A stretch of DNA of 59,692 nucleotides. Origin: Rhizobiaceae bacterium (lineage in GTDB: Bacteria > Pseudomonadota > Alphaproteobacteria > Rhizobiales > Rhizobiaceae). Below are positions 18,170 through 28,245 of this stretch, piece after piece. Location of the stretch: positions 1 through 59,692 of the forward strand of contig JARGOF010000030.1 of NCBI GenBank assembly GCA_029212415.1, written 5' to 3'. Below the pieces are notes generated by a model. It ran no database searches, was not told the DNA's origin, and saw only the letters and a list, made by a program, of their open reading frames with translations. Both the position numbers and the translations under genes were made by a program. Numbering within the stretch: position 1 is the first letter of the stretch; every line of letters begins with the position of its first letter.

Positions 18170-18673
18170 ATGCGGAACTGTTTTGTACTGATCGCCCTGG
18201 CGTCTGTTGTTGCTTTGGCGGGTTGCCAGCGCACCGCACCGGTCTACAGCCAGCCGTCACCGCTGTCGCCGGCACCTGTTGGCAATATCGAAAACAGCCA
18301 ATTGCCGCCTGCCGGACAGGGCAATTTCCCCGAAGCACCAACGACGGCAGGTCCGAGTGAGCAGCAGATGGAAACTGTCGCTGCCAATGCACCCGAACTC
18401 ACCCGCGATTCCATGGTGGGACGCTGGACCATATCAACGGGCGGCAACAGCTGTGATGTTTTCCTTGCGTTGACCAAATGGACCGGTGGCTATCGTGCTG
18501 CCTCGCGTGGTTGTACCGACCAGGCAGCGCTGATTTCCGCCTGGGACGTTCAGGGCAAGCAGGTCCTGTTGAGTGACACGTCAGGCAATCAGTTCGCGCG
18601 CCTCTACAAATCCGGTGACAAGCGTTTCGACGGAACCACTGCCTCCGGCCAGCCCATCAGCCTTAACCGATAG
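18170..18673 (+). CDS. Omp19-like outer-membrane lipoprotein with protease-inhibitor domain
   Basis: From the ATG at 18170 (GGGGAAT upstream) this codes 167 residues. The lipobox LAGC (16-19) marks Cys19 as the lipidated residue. A Pro/Ala/Gln-rich linker (about 20-85) leads to a C-terminal beta-barrel domain (about 90-167) of the AprI/Inh metalloprotease-inhibitor type, with WTISTGGNSCDVFLALTKW and RLYKSGDKRFDGTTASGQPI. The layout and the ending closely resemble, from memory, Brucella Omp19, a lipoprotein that inhibits host and bacterial proteases. Two cysteines (SCDV and RGCTDQ) probably form the conserved disulfide. Role here is inferred from that resemblance. Confidence 0.82.
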   Translation: MRNCFVLIALASVVALAGCQRTAPVYSQPSPLSPAPVGNIENSQLPPAGQGNFPEAPTTAGPSEQQMETVAANAPELTRDSMVGRWTISTGGNSCDVFLALTKWTGGYRAASRGCTDQAALISAWDVQGKQVLLSDTSGNQFARLYKSGDKRFDGTTASGQPISLNR

Positions 18674-18714
18674 GGCACGTCCGGGGCCTGCGGGCCGTTG
18701 ATGGATGACAATCC

Positions 18715-19881
18715 ATGGAAATAGCTGATCGGATAACTGTTGCCGAGCGCTACAAGGCGCTCGTGACAAGCGGTACCATACAACAGGATGCGGCCCAGCT
18801 GGAGCTGGCCCATGCCTTGGACAATGTGCTGCTGCAGGTGCGTGAAAGACGGCTGACATCCAAGTCGAGCGCCCTTGGCTGGCTGTTTGCCAGCAAGCAG
18901 AAATCTCCCGCCCTGATCAAGGGCCTCTACATTTATGGGTCTGTTGGTCGCGGCAAGACCATGATGATGGATCTGTTTTACGAACAGATTGTCGCGCAAA
19001 GGAAAAAGCGCGTGCATTTCCATGATTTCATGGCCGATGTCCATGAGCGGATCAATGCGCAGAGGCAGGCTTTCAAACGGGGTGAGACGAAACAGACGGA
19101 TCCCATAGTGCCTGTTGCCGAGCAATTGATCAAAGAGGCCTGGGTTCTGTGTTTCGACGAGTTTTCTGTTACCGATATTACCGATGCAATGATCCTGTCG
19201 CGGCTGTTTGAAGCTCTTTTTGCGCGCGGCTGTGTGTTGGTCGCCACCTCGAATGTGAGGCCGGACGATCTGTATCGTGATGGGCTTAACCGTTCGTTGT
19301 TCGAGCCTTTCATCGATCTGTTGAAAACGCGTGTCGATGTTTTCAATCTCGATGCGAAGACTGACTACAGGATGGAAAAAATCCAGCAATTGCCCGTCTA
19401 TCTGACGCCACTGAGCAGCGAAACGAAAGTGGCGCTGGCGCAATCGTGGCGGGAGCTGACAGCCGGGCAGATCACCCGTTCACACAAGATCACGGTCAAG
19501 GGACGGCAGATCAATGTGCCGATGGAAGCCGGCGGCATTGCCAGATTCAGCTTTGACGAATTATGCGCCCAGCCGCTTGCAGCCAGCGATTACCACATTC
19601 TGGCGCACCGTTATCATACGATCTTTGTCGAGAATGTTCCCGTCATGGCCGAGGATCGACGCAATGAGGCCAAGCGGTTCATCAACCTGATAGACATGCT
19701 CTATGATGCGGGAACGCGGTTGATCATGTCGGCGGCAGCGGCACCCGAAAACCTCTATGTCAGCCATCGTGGATCCGAAGGGTTTGAGTTCGCCCGGACC
19801 GCATCACGGCTGTTTGAAATGCAAAGTGAGGACTACCTGTCGTCCAGCAGGGTGCGCCAGGAAACCACAAGTGATGTATGA
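18715..19881 (+). CDS. zapE: Cell division protein ZapE (AFG1-like ATPase)
   Basis: ZapE is an AAA-type ATPase of the AFG1/LACE1 family; in E. coli it acts on the Z-ring late in division under stress. The 388 residues carry Walker A GSVGRGKT (75-82), followed by MMMDLFYE, the FHDFMADVHERI segment, Walker B VLCFDEFSVTDITDAMIL (about 144-161) and the sensor region LVATSNVRPDDLYRDGLNR. Length and order fit the family. It lies between the Omp19-like gene and mdh, an arrangement I recall from other Rhizobiales. Confidence 0.92.
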   Translation: MEIADRITVAERYKALVTSGTIQQDAAQLELAHALDNVLLQVRERRLTSKSSALGWLFASKQKSPALIKGLYIYGSVGRGKTMMMDLFYEQIVAQRKKRVHFHDFMADVHERINAQRQAFKRGETKQTDPIVPVAEQLIKEAWVLCFDEFSVTDITDAMILSRLFEALFARGCVLVATSNVRPDDLYRDGLNRSLFEPFIDLLKTRVDVFNLDAKTDYRMEKIQQLPVYLTPLSSETKVALAQSWRELTAGQITRSHKITVKGRQINVPMEAGGIARFSFDELCAQPLAASDYHILAHRYHTIFVENVPVMAEDRRNEAKRFINLIDMLYDAGTRLIMSAAAAPENLYVSHRGSEGFEFARTASRLFEMQSEDYLSSSRVRQETTSDV

Positions 19882-19922
19882 TAAGGGGTAGAAAAGTAGG
19901 AAAACGAAGAAGTGATCGTCTC

Positions 19923-19952
19923 GAATATTGACGTTTACGTAAGATAATATTC
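19923..19952. promoter_or_regulatory. Dyad GAATATT-N16-AATATTC upstream of mdh
   Basis: GAATATT (19923-19929) and AATATTC (19946-19952) face each other; the spacer holds a second palindrome, TTACGTAA (19935-19942). It lies just upstream of the predicted mdh promoter and could be an operator for the mdh-suc genes. Factor unknown. Confidence 0.35.
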
Positions 19953-19962
19953 ATCTAACCGT

Positions 19963-19990
19963 TTGAAAATGCTGGTAGCAAAAGTATAAG
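19963..19990 (+). promoter_or_regulatory. Candidate promoter of mdh
   Basis: TTGAAA (19963-19968) and TATAAG (19985-19990) are separated by 16 bp, about 100 bp before the mdh start codon. The match to the housekeeping consensus is moderate. Confidence 0.4.
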
Positions 19991-20088
19991 TTGCCAAATT
20001 AACCTGAGGCGGTTATCCAATTTCCCGGACAGCGGCATGGCAACAACGCAAGCCGTATGGGATAAATAGATCTCGGAGGTGTCAGTAA

Positions 20089-21051
<963 letters not shown>

Positions 21052-21097
21052 ACTGGTGTGCCGCCGAACGGCAGACCGGAACACGGGATAACCATCC

Positions 21098-22294
21098 ATG
21101 AATATCCATGAATACCAGGCCAAAGCTCTGCTCAAGAGCTATGGCGCGCCAGTCGCCGAGGGCGTTGCAATTTTCTCTGCGGACGAAGCCAGAGCGGCGG
21201 CGGAAAAACTTCCCGGACCACTCTATGTGGTCAAGAGCCAAATCCATGCAGGCGGTCGCGGCAAGGGCAAGTTCACCGAACTGCCAGCCGACGCAAAGGG
21301 TGGCGTGCGGCTTTCCCATTCGATCGATGAGGTCGTGAAGAATTCTGCCGAAATGCTGGGAAATACGCTTGTAACCAAGCAGACCGGTCCGCAAGGCAAG
21401 GTCGTCAACCGGCTCTATATTGAAGACGGTGCGGATATCGACCGCGAACTTTATCTGTCCATCCTGATCGATCGCACCGTCGGTCGGCCAGCCTTTGTGG
21501 TATCCACAGAGGGCGGCATGGATATCGAGGCCGTTGCTGAGGAAACGCCCGAAAAAATCATGACATTGCCGATCGACCCCGATACGGGCGTCAGCGATGC
21601 GGATCTTCTGCGGCTTTGCGAAGCGCTGAAGCTGGAAGGCGATGCGCGGGATGATGCCTGGACGTTGTTTCCCATCCTCTACAAGGCCTTCATGGAAAAA
21701 GACATGAGCCTGATGGAGATCAATCCGCTGATCGTCATGACCAATGGTCGGCTGCGGGTGCTTGATGCCAAGGTGTCCTTTGACGGAAATGCACTGTTCA
21801 GGCACGACGATATCGTCGCCCTGCGTGATATGACCGAAGAAGACGCCAAGGAAATCGAAGCGTCCAAATACGATCTCGCCTATGTCGCTCTGGATGGCAA
21901 TATCGGATGTATGGTCAATGGCGCCGGACTGGCGATGGCGACCATGGACATCATCAAGCTTTACGGTGCCGAGCCAGCAAACTTTCTGGATGTCGGCGGC
22001 GGCGCAACCACCGAGAAGGTGACTGCGGCGTTCAAGATCATCACGGCTGATCCTGCCGTTGAAGGTATTCTGGTGAATATTTTCGGTGGCATCATGCGCT
22101 GTGACGTGATCGCAGAAGGCGTGGTTACAGCGGTCAAGCAGGTGGGTCTCAAGGTGCCGCTTGTCGTGCGTCTTGAAGGAACCAATGTCGAGAAGGGCAA
22201 GAAAATCATCAATGAGAGTGGCCTCAACGTTATTGCTGCGGATGATCTGGATGATGCCGCTCAAAAAATTGTTCAAGCGGTGAAGGGAGCCTGA
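21098..22294 (+). CDS. sucC: Succinyl-CoA synthetase beta subunit SucC
   Basis: SucC with SucD converts succinyl-CoA to succinate with formation of a nucleoside triphosphate. The 398 residues show the ATP-grasp fold: [35 protein letters not shown], the metal-binding MEINPLIVM and the CoA-side [16 protein letters not shown]. The length matches E. coli SucC. It is 3 bp from sucD, so the subunits should be made in equal amounts. Confidence 0.97.
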   Translation: MNIHEYQAKALLKSYGAPVAEGVAIFSADEARAAAEKLPGPLYVVKSQIHAGGRGKGKFTELPADAKGGVRLSHSIDEVVKNSAEMLGNTLVTKQTGPQGKVVNRLYIEDGADIDRELYLSILIDRTVGRPAFVVSTEGGMDIEAVAEETPEKIMTLPIDPDTGVSDADLLRLCEALKLEGDARDDAWTLFPILYKAFMEKDMSLMEINPLIVMTNGRLRVLDAKVSFDGNALFRHDDIVALRDMTEEDAKEIEASKYDLAYVALDGNIGCMVNGAGLAMATMDIIKLYGAEPANFLDVGGGATTEKVTAAFKIITADPAVEGILVNIFGGIMRCDVIAEGVVTAVKQVGLKVPLVVRLEGTNVEKGKKIINESGLNVIAADDLDDAAQKIVQAVKGA

Positions 22295-22297
22295 TTC

Positions 22298-23209
22298 ATG
22301 TCCATCATCGTCAACAGAAATACCAAAGTTCTCGTACAGGGACTGACCGGCAAGACCGGAACTTTTCATACCGAACAGGCGCTTGCCTATTACGGCACGA
22401 AGATGGTCGGTGGCGTTCACCCGAAAAAGGGTGGCTCGATCTGGACCGGTAAAGTCGGTGACGGCACCGTCGATCTGCCGATCTTTGCCAGTGTGGCTGA
22501 AGGAAAAGAACAGACCGGCGCCGACGCAACCGTGATCTATGTGCCGCCGGCAGGCGCTGCCGCGGCGATTGTCGAAGCCATTGATGCCGAAGTGCCGCTT
22601 ATCGTGTGCATCACCGAAGGCATTCCGGTCGCCGACATGGTCAGGGTCAAGGCCCGGCTGGAAAAATCGTCGTCACGGCTGATTGGTCCCAATTGTCCGG
22701 GTGTCATGACCCCCGAGGAATGCAAGATCGGAATCATGCCCGGCAATATCTTCAAGAAGGGATCGGTTGGCGTCGTCTCGCGTTCGGGTACATTGACCTA
22801 TGAGGCCGTGTTCCAGACGACCAATGAGGGATTGGGCCAGACAACGGCCGTCGGTATTGGTGGTGACCCGGTCAAGGGCACCGAATTCATCGATGTGCTG
22901 GAAATGTTCCTGGCCGATGATGAAACCAAGTCGATCATCATGATTGGTGAAATTGGCGGCTCGGCCGAAGAAGAAGCCGCACAGTTCCTGGCTGATGAGG
23001 CGCGCAAGGGTCGCAAGAAGCCAACCGTTGGCTTCATTGCCGGCAGAACGGCGCCTCCCGGACGGACCATGGGTCATGCCGGTGCTGTCATTTCTGGCGG
23101 CAAGGGTGGCGCTGAAGACAAGATCAATGCTTTGGAAGCAGCCGGTATCAGAGTATCGCCTTCACCGGCGCAGCTGGGCAAAACCCTGGTTGAGCTGCTG
23201 AAAAACTAG
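22298..23209 (+). CDS. sucD: Succinyl-CoA synthetase alpha subunit SucD
   Basis: SucD binds CoA and carries the phosphorylated active-site histidine. The 303-residue protein has the CoA-binding [15 protein letters not shown] (13-27), the [14 protein letters not shown] segment, [10 protein letters not shown] and the phosphohistidine region [14 protein letters not shown] with His260. The ending [16 protein letters not shown] is also typical. A strong terminator begins 9 bp after the stop. Confidence 0.97.
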   Translation: MSIIVNRNTKVLVQGLTGKTGTFHTEQALAYYGTKMVGGVHPKKGGSIWTGKVGDGTVDLPIFASVAEGKEQTGADATVIYVPPAGAAAAIVEAIDAEVPLIVCITEGIPVADMVRVKARLEKSSSRLIGPNCPGVMTPEECKIGIMPGNIFKKGSVGVVSRSGTLTYEAVFQTTNEGLGQTTAVGIGGDPVKGTEFIDVLEMFLADDETKSIIMIGEIGGSAEEEAAQFLADEARKGRKKPTVGFIAGRTAPPGRTMGHAGAVISGGKGGAEDKINALEAAGIRVSPSPAQLGKTLVELLKN

Positions 23210-23217
23210 ATGACACG

Positions 23218-23249
23218 GTGGGTGGCGCACAGGCGCCATCCACATTTTT
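23218..23249 (+). terminator. Intrinsic terminator between sucD and sucA
   Basis: GTGGGTGGCGC (23218-23228) pairs with GCGCCATCCAC (23233-23243) over 11 bp with one G-T pair and the 4-nt loop ACAG, followed by ATTTTT (23244-23249). It should end much of the mdh-sucCD transcript, so sucA needs its own promoter or read-through. Confidence 0.85.
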
Positions 23250-23353
23250 CCGGGCGGACGTCTGAGCGCGTGTCCGGGAAGAGACAAATATGCAAAGCGG
23301 CCTGGCAGATCCGGTCTGCGGCGCATATTTGAAGCTCGGATTGACATGCGCTG

Positions 23354-23421
23354 CACCGGTGACCGGTGTGTAAAACGAAGCGGCAAAGCCGCGATATCCA
23401 AGGAGGCGGGAGGATTCCCGC
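23354..23421 (+). other. Three stem-loops in the sucA leader
   Basis: CACCGG/CCGGTG (23354-23359 and 23363-23368), GCGGC/GCCGC (23380-23384 and 23388-23392) and GCGGGA/TCCCGC (23406-23411 and 23416-23421) follow each other, with loops of 3, 3 and 4 nt. The third ends one base before AAAGGA, the likely sucA ribosome binding site (23422-23427). A TTGACA at 23341 could be a -35 but no good -10 follows at 17 bp. Structured sucA leaders are described in other proteobacteria; I do not claim this matches one. Confidence 0.5.
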
Positions 23422-23430
23422 AAAGGACAA

Positions 23431-26415
23431 ATGGCAAGACAAGACGCCAATGAAACCTTCCAGGCAACATCATTTCTCTACGGCAGCAACGCATCCTACA
23501 TAGAAGACCTTTACGCGCGCTATGAAGAAAACCCATCTTCCGTATCGGAAGAATGGCAGAGTTTTTTCAGCACATTGAAGGATGATGCGGACGCCGCACG
23601 CAAAGCTGCCAAGGGCGCGTCGTGGAAGCGGGACAATTGGCCGATTGCTGAAAACGGCGAGCTGGTTTCAGCGCTCGACGGCGATTGGAAGAGTGTCGAA
23701 AAGCATGTGGAAAGCAAGCTGAAAGCCAAGGGCGCCAATGGCGCTGCGGCGCTTTCAGACAATGATGTGCAGCAGGCAACACGTGATTCCGTGCGCGCCA
23801 TCATGATGATCCGCGCCTATCGCATGCGCGGGCACCTCCATGCCAATCTCGATCCTCTGGGCCTTGAGACCGTAAAGGAAGATTATCAGGAATTGTCTCC
23901 TGAAAATTACGGTTTTGCGCCCGAGGATTTTGATCGTCGCATATTCCTGGACAATGTTCTGGGGCTTGAATATGCCTCGATCAACGAAATGATGGAGATT
24001 CTCAAACGCACCTATTGCTCGACCATTGGTGTGGAATTCATGCATATCTCCAATCCTCAGGAGAAATCCTGGGTACAGCAGCGTATCGAGGGGCCTGACA
24101 AGGGCGTCGAATTCACGCCCCGGGGCAAGCTCGCCATCCTGCAGAAGCTGGTTGAATCAGAAGGTTTCGAGCAGTTTATCGACGTCAAATACAAGGGAAC
24201 CAAGCGCTTCGGTCTGGATGGTGGTGAATCACTGATTCCGGCGCTTGAGCAGATTATCAAACGCGGCGGCCAGATGGGCCTGAAAGAAATCGTGCTGGGC
24301 ATGGCCCACCGCGGCCGTCTCAACGTCTTGAGCCAGGTGATGGGCAAATCGCACCGGGCCATTTTCAACGAGTTCAAGGGTGGCTCGCACACCCCCGACG
24401 ATGTCGAGGGATCAGGCGACGTCAAATATCACCTTGGAACATCGTCGGACCGCGAGTTTGACGGCAACAAGGTTCATCTCTCACTGACCGCCAATCCGTC
24501 GCACCTGGAGATTGTCAATCCCGTGGTGATGGGCAAGGCGCGGGCCAAGCAGGATCTGCTGGCCGGTCAGCCGCGCGATGAAATCGTGCCATTGACGGAG
24601 CGGGTCAAAGTTCTGCCGCTGCTGTTGCATGGCGATGCCGCCTTCGCCGGCCAGGGTGTGGTTGCAGAATGTCTCGGCCTGTCGGGTCTGCGTGGTCACC
24701 GGGTTGCCGGAACCATTCATGTGATCATCAACAATCAGATCGGCTTTACCACGAACCCGCGTTTCTCGCGCTCATCGCCCTATCCGTCCGATGTCGCAAA
24801 AATGATTGAAACGCCGATCTTCCATGTCAATGGTGATGATCCGGAAGCCGTCGTTTACGCGGCAAAGGTTGCGACCGAATTTCGCATGACCTTTCACAAA
24901 CCGGTGGTGATTGACATTTTCTGCTACCGCCGATTTGGCCACAATGAAGGTGACGAACCAGCGTTCACGCAGCCGCTGATGTACAAGAAAATCCGCTCGC
25001 ATGAAACGACTTTGCAGATCTACTCGCGCAAGCTGGTGGAAGAAGGTCTGGTCAGTCAGGGTGACGTGGAGAAGATGAAGGCCGACTGGCGGGCGTATCT
25101 GGAACAGGAGTTCGAAGCGGGAAATTCCTACAAGCCGAACAAGGCCGATTGGCTTGACGGTGTCTGGTCCAGCATGCGTGTGGCCGACAATCAGGATGAA
25201 CAGCGGCGCGGCAAAACCGCATTGAGCCTCAAGCAGATCAAGGACATGGGGCGCAAATTGTCCCGTGTTCCCGACAATTTTGTTGCCCATCGCACCATCC
25301 AGCGTTTCATGGATCAACGGGCCAAGATGATCGAAACCGGCGAAGGCATTGACTGGGCGACCGGTGAAGCATTGGCTTTCGGTTCACTGGTGCTTGAGGG
25401 CCATGCCGTGCGCCTGTCAGGTCAGGATGTGGAACGGGGCACCTTTTCACAACGCCATTCTGTCCTCTACAGTCAGGAAAAAGAAGACCGCTACATACCT
25501 TTGAACAATCTGGGCAAGGGTCAGGCGCTTTACGAGGTCATCAATTCGATGCTTTCGGAAGAAGCGGTGCTTGGTTTCGAATATGGTTATTCCCTGTCGG
25601 AGCCCAATGCGCTGACACTGTGGGAAGCGCAATTCGGCGACTTTGCAAATGGCGCGCAGGTCATCTTCGACCAGTTCATATCATCGGGCGAGCGCAAATG
25701 GTTGCGCATGTCGGGCCTCGTATGCCTGCTGCCGCATGGCTATGAAGGCCAGGGACCGGAGCATTCATCGGCCCGGCTGGAGCGGTTTTTGCAATTGTGT
25801 GCGGAAGACAACATGCAGGTTGTCTATTGTACGACGCCGGCCAATTACTTCCACGTCCTGCGCCGTCAGATGAAGCGGAATTTCCGCAAGCCGCTGATCA
25901 TTATGACGCCAAAATCCTTGCTGCGCCACAAGCGCGCCGTGTCGCAATTGTCCGAATTGGCTGGTGAGAGTTCATTCCACCGGCTGCTGTGGGATGATGC
26001 CGAAATACTCAAGGACCAGGTTATCAAACTGCAGAAAGACAACAAGATCCGGCGTGTCATCATGTGCAGCGGCAAGGTCTATTATGATCTTTACGAAGAG
26101 CGTGAAAAACGTGGCATTGACGATGTCTACCTGCTGCGGCTTGAACAATTGTATCCATTCCCGGCAAAGGCGCTGATCAACGAATTGTCGCGCTTCAGCA
26201 AGGCCGAAATGGTATGGTGTCAGGAAGAGCCGAAGAATATGGGTGCGTGGTCGTTCATCGATCCCTACCTGGAATGGGTGCTGGCCCATATCGACGCCAA
26301 ATATCAGCGTGTACGCTATACAGGACGTCCGGCGGCCGCGTCTCCGGCAACCGGTATCATGGCGAAGCACAAGGCGCAGATGGAAGCCTTTCTTGAAGAT
26401 GCGCTGGGCGGCTGA
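23431..26415 (+). CDS. sucA: 2-oxoglutarate dehydrogenase E1 component SucA
   Basis: SucA is the thiamine-diphosphate-dependent decarboxylase of the 2-oxoglutarate dehydrogenase complex. The 994-residue protein starts with the E2-binding region (FLYGSNASYIEDLYARYEEN). Typical landmarks are RAYRMRGHLHANLDPLGL, GMAHRGRLNVL, NPSHLEIVNPVVMGKARAKQ (read in parts), the ThDP motif GDAAFAGQGVVAE, the metal site HVIINNQIGFTT, HVNGDDPEAVV and YRRFGHNEGDEP, and later LPHGYEGQGPEHSSARLERF. Length is normal. The ATG is preceded by AAAGGACAA and by a hairpin cluster. sucB follows 47 bp on. Confidence 0.97.
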   Translation: MARQDANETFQATSFLYGSNASYIEDLYARYEENPSSVSEEWQSFFSTLKDDADAARKAAKGASWKRDNWPIAENGELVSALDGDWKSVEKHVESKLKAKGANGAAALSDNDVQQATRDSVRAIMMIRAYRMRGHLHANLDPLGLETVKEDYQELSPENYGFAPEDFDRRIFLDNVLGLEYASINEMMEILKRTYCSTIGVEFMHISNPQEKSWVQQRIEGPDKGVEFTPRGKLAILQKLVESEGFEQFIDVKYKGTKRFGLDGGESLIPALEQIIKRGGQMGLKEIVLGMAHRGRLNVLSQVMGKSHRAIFNEFKGGSHTPDDVEGSGDVKYHLGTSSDREFDGNKVHLSLTANPSHLEIVNPVVMGKARAKQDLLAGQPRDEIVPLTERVKVLPLLLHGDAAFAGQGVVAECLGLSGLRGHRVAGTIHVIINNQIGFTTNPRFSRSSPYPSDVAKMIETPIFHVNGDDPEAVVYAAKVATEFRMTFHKPVVIDIFCYRRFGHNEGDEPAFTQPLMYKKIRSHETTLQIYSRKLVEEGLVSQGDVEKMKADWRAYLEQEFEAGNSYKPNKADWLDGVWSSMRVADNQDEQRRGKTALSLKQIKDMGRKLSRVPDNFVAHRTIQRFMDQRAKMIETGEGIDWATGEALAFGSLVLEGHAVRLSGQDVERGTFSQRHSVLYSQEKEDRYIPLNNLGKGQALYEVINSMLSEEAVLGFEYGYSLSEPNALTLWEAQFGDFANGAQVIFDQFISSGERKWLRMSGLVCLLPHGYEGQGPEHSSARLERFLQLCAEDNMQVVYCTTPANYFHVLRRQMKRNFRKPLIIMTPKSLLRHKRAVSQLSELAGESSFHRLLWDDAEILKDQVIKLQKDNKIRRVIMCSGKVYYDLYEEREKRGIDDVYLLRLEQLYPFPAKALINELSRFSKAEMVWCQEEPKNMGAWSFIDPYLEWVLAHIDAKYQRVRYTGRPAAASPATGIMAKHKAQMEAFLEDALGG

Positions 26416-26462
26416 ATGAGGCCTTTGACAGCAAATAATTTGACAGATGGAAACTGATAATC

Positions 26463-27698
26463 ATGGCAACAGAAATTCGCGTTCCCACGCTCGGCGAATC
26501 CGTATCGGAAGCAACGATCGGCAGCTGGTACAAGAAAGTCGGCGATACAATAGCGGTCGATGAACCGCTGGTAGAGCTGGAAACCGACAAGGTCACCATC
26601 GAGGTTCCCTCGCCGGTGGCCGGAACACTTTCCGAAATTCTCGCCAAAGAGGGTGATACGGTCGGCGTTGATGCGCTTTTGGGACAGATTGCAGAGGGTG
26701 CAGCAGCGGCCCCGACGGAAGCAAAATCTGCACCAGCGGAAAAGCCTGCGGCACCCGCCGCCCCGGCTGCCGCAGCAACGGCTGCTGCAACGCCTGGCCA
26801 GACCGATATGCCCGCAGCACCATCAGCGGCGAAAATGATGGCGGAAAACAATGTCGCAGCCGATCAGGTTGTCGGCAGTGGCAAACGCGGTCAGGTGCTC
26901 AAGGGCGATGTGATCAACGCTCTGGAAAAGGGATTTTCATCTTCGGCGACACCGGCAGCCCCGGCTGCTGCGCGGGCGCCATCCGGCAGCAATGATGAAG
27001 CGCGCGAGGAGCGGGTGAAGATGACCCGGCTTCGCCAGACCATCGCCCGCCGCCTGAAGGAAGCGCAAACCACGGCGGCCATGCTGACCACCTATAATGA
27101 GGTGGATATGAGCGCGGTGATGGATTTGCGCAAGAAATACAAGGATCTCTTCGAGAAGAAACATGGCGTCAAACTCGGCTTCATGGGCTTTTTCACCAAG
27201 GCTGTCTGTCACGCACTGAAGGAAATTCCCAACGTCAATGCCGAGATCGACGGCACGGACATCATCTACAAGAATTTCTGCCATATCGGTGTTGCCGTGG
27301 GTACGGACAAGGGACTGGTCGTGCCAGTGGTGCGTGATGCGGATCAATTGTCCATCGCCGGCGTTGAACAGGAAATCGGCAGGCTTGGCATGGCGGCGCG
27401 CAACGGTGATCTCAGCATGGCTGACATGCAGGGCGGCACCTTCACGATCTCCAATGGTGGTGTCTACGGCTCACTGATGTCGTCACCCATACTCAACTCG
27501 CCGCAGTCAGGCATTCTGGGCATGCACAAGATCCAGGAGCGTCCGGTTGCCATTGGCGGTCAGGTTGTCATCCGGCCGATGATGTATCTCGCCCTGTCCT
27601 ATGATCACCGGATTGTCGATGGCAAGGAAGCCGTCACCTTCCTGGTCCGCGTCAAGGAAAGCCTTGAAGATCCGGAGCGGCTCGTTCTGGATCTGTAA
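26463..27698 (+). CDS. sucB: 2-oxoglutarate dehydrogenase E2 component SucB (dihydrolipoyl succinyltransferase)
   Basis: SucB forms the core of the 2-oxoglutarate dehydrogenase complex and transfers the succinyl group to CoA. The 411 residues contain one lipoyl domain (1-76, with Lys43 in [14 protein letters not shown]), an Ala/Pro-rich linker (80-120), the E1/E3-binding domain (about 118-155, [12 protein letters not shown] and [13 protein letters not shown]), a second linker and the catalytic domain (about 175-411). The active-site motif is [13 protein letters not shown] with His382 and Asp386. Family, order and length are standard. Confidence 0.97.
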   Translation: MATEIRVPTLGESVSEATIGSWYKKVGDTIAVDEPLVELETDKVTIEVPSPVAGTLSEILAKEGDTVGVDALLGQIAEGAAAAPTEAKSAPAEKPAAPAAPAAAATAAATPGQTDMPAAPSAAKMMAENNVAADQVVGSGKRGQVLKGDVINALEKGFSSSATPAAPAAARAPSGSNDEAREERVKMTRLRQTIARRLKEAQTTAAMLTTYNEVDMSAVMDLRKKYKDLFEKKHGVKLGFMGFFTKAVCHALKEIPNVNAEIDGTDIIYKNFCHIGVAVGTDKGLVVPVVRDADQLSIAGVEQEIGRLGMAARNGDLSMADMQGGTFTISNGGVYGSLMSSPILNSPQSGILGMHKIQERPVAIGGQVVIRPMMYLALSYDHRIVDGKEAVTFLVRVKESLEDPERLVLDL

Positions 27699-27715
27699 AG
27701 GCGGGCAACATCGCC

Positions 27716-28219
27716 ATGCAAAGCGCCCCCTTTCATCTGCTTCCCATGATGGCAGCCTGCCTGTTGGCAGGTCCCGTGCTGGCGCAGGATACGCATGCAG
27801 GCGGGTGCCTGCAGGCGCTTGCCGTATATGGTACAGTGGATGAACAGGTGCTGCTGGAGTTTACAGGTTCTGCGGACTTGAGTTTCCGGGTTCTTGCAGA
27901 TGGCAGCGATCATGTCCTTTCCGGCTATCTCTATCCTGCCGGTGAGGAAGGTGGCGATGAAGCCATCGTGCTGGACAATTGTCCGGAAGGCGATGTGACC
28001 GGCGAAGAGCTGGCTGCCTGTACCATCTGGCAGGGCCAGGTCCGGGCCGTGGATGAAAACAATAACGACAGATCGCTGCCGGGTGCGGATCAGGCAGCGG
28101 CGGAAATTCTGGTATTGGACGGATTTGCGCAGGTGCTTGGCGATTGGCGGGCATCCGGCGGGAATGCAGATCCTTTGCCATTGTTTGAACAGCTAACCCT
28201 CATGGCCTGCCAGGAATAG
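27716..28219 (+). CDS. Exported protein of unknown function between sucB and lpdA
   Basis: The 167-residue protein starts with a signal peptide ([20 protein letters not shown], cleavage near 24). The mature part is acidic and has four cysteines (GGCLQAL, DNCPEG, AACTIW and MACQE), which fits two disulfides in the periplasm. I do not recognise a domain. It is 17 bp after sucB and 26 bp before lpdA, in the same direction, so it is almost surely cotranscribed with the 2-oxoglutarate dehydrogenase genes. That link between a cytosolic complex and a periplasmic protein is unexplained. Confidence 0.75.
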   Translation: MQSAPFHLLPMMAACLLAGPVLAQDTHAGGCLQALAVYGTVDEQVLLEFTGSADLSFRVLADGSDHVLSGYLYPAGEEGGDEAIVLDNCPEGDVTGEELAACTIWQGQVRAVDENNNDRSLPGADQAAAEILVLDGFAQVLGDWRASGGNADPLPLFEQLTLMACQE

Positions 28220-28245
28220 GCAGCCGTCTAAAAAAGGAAAGTCTG

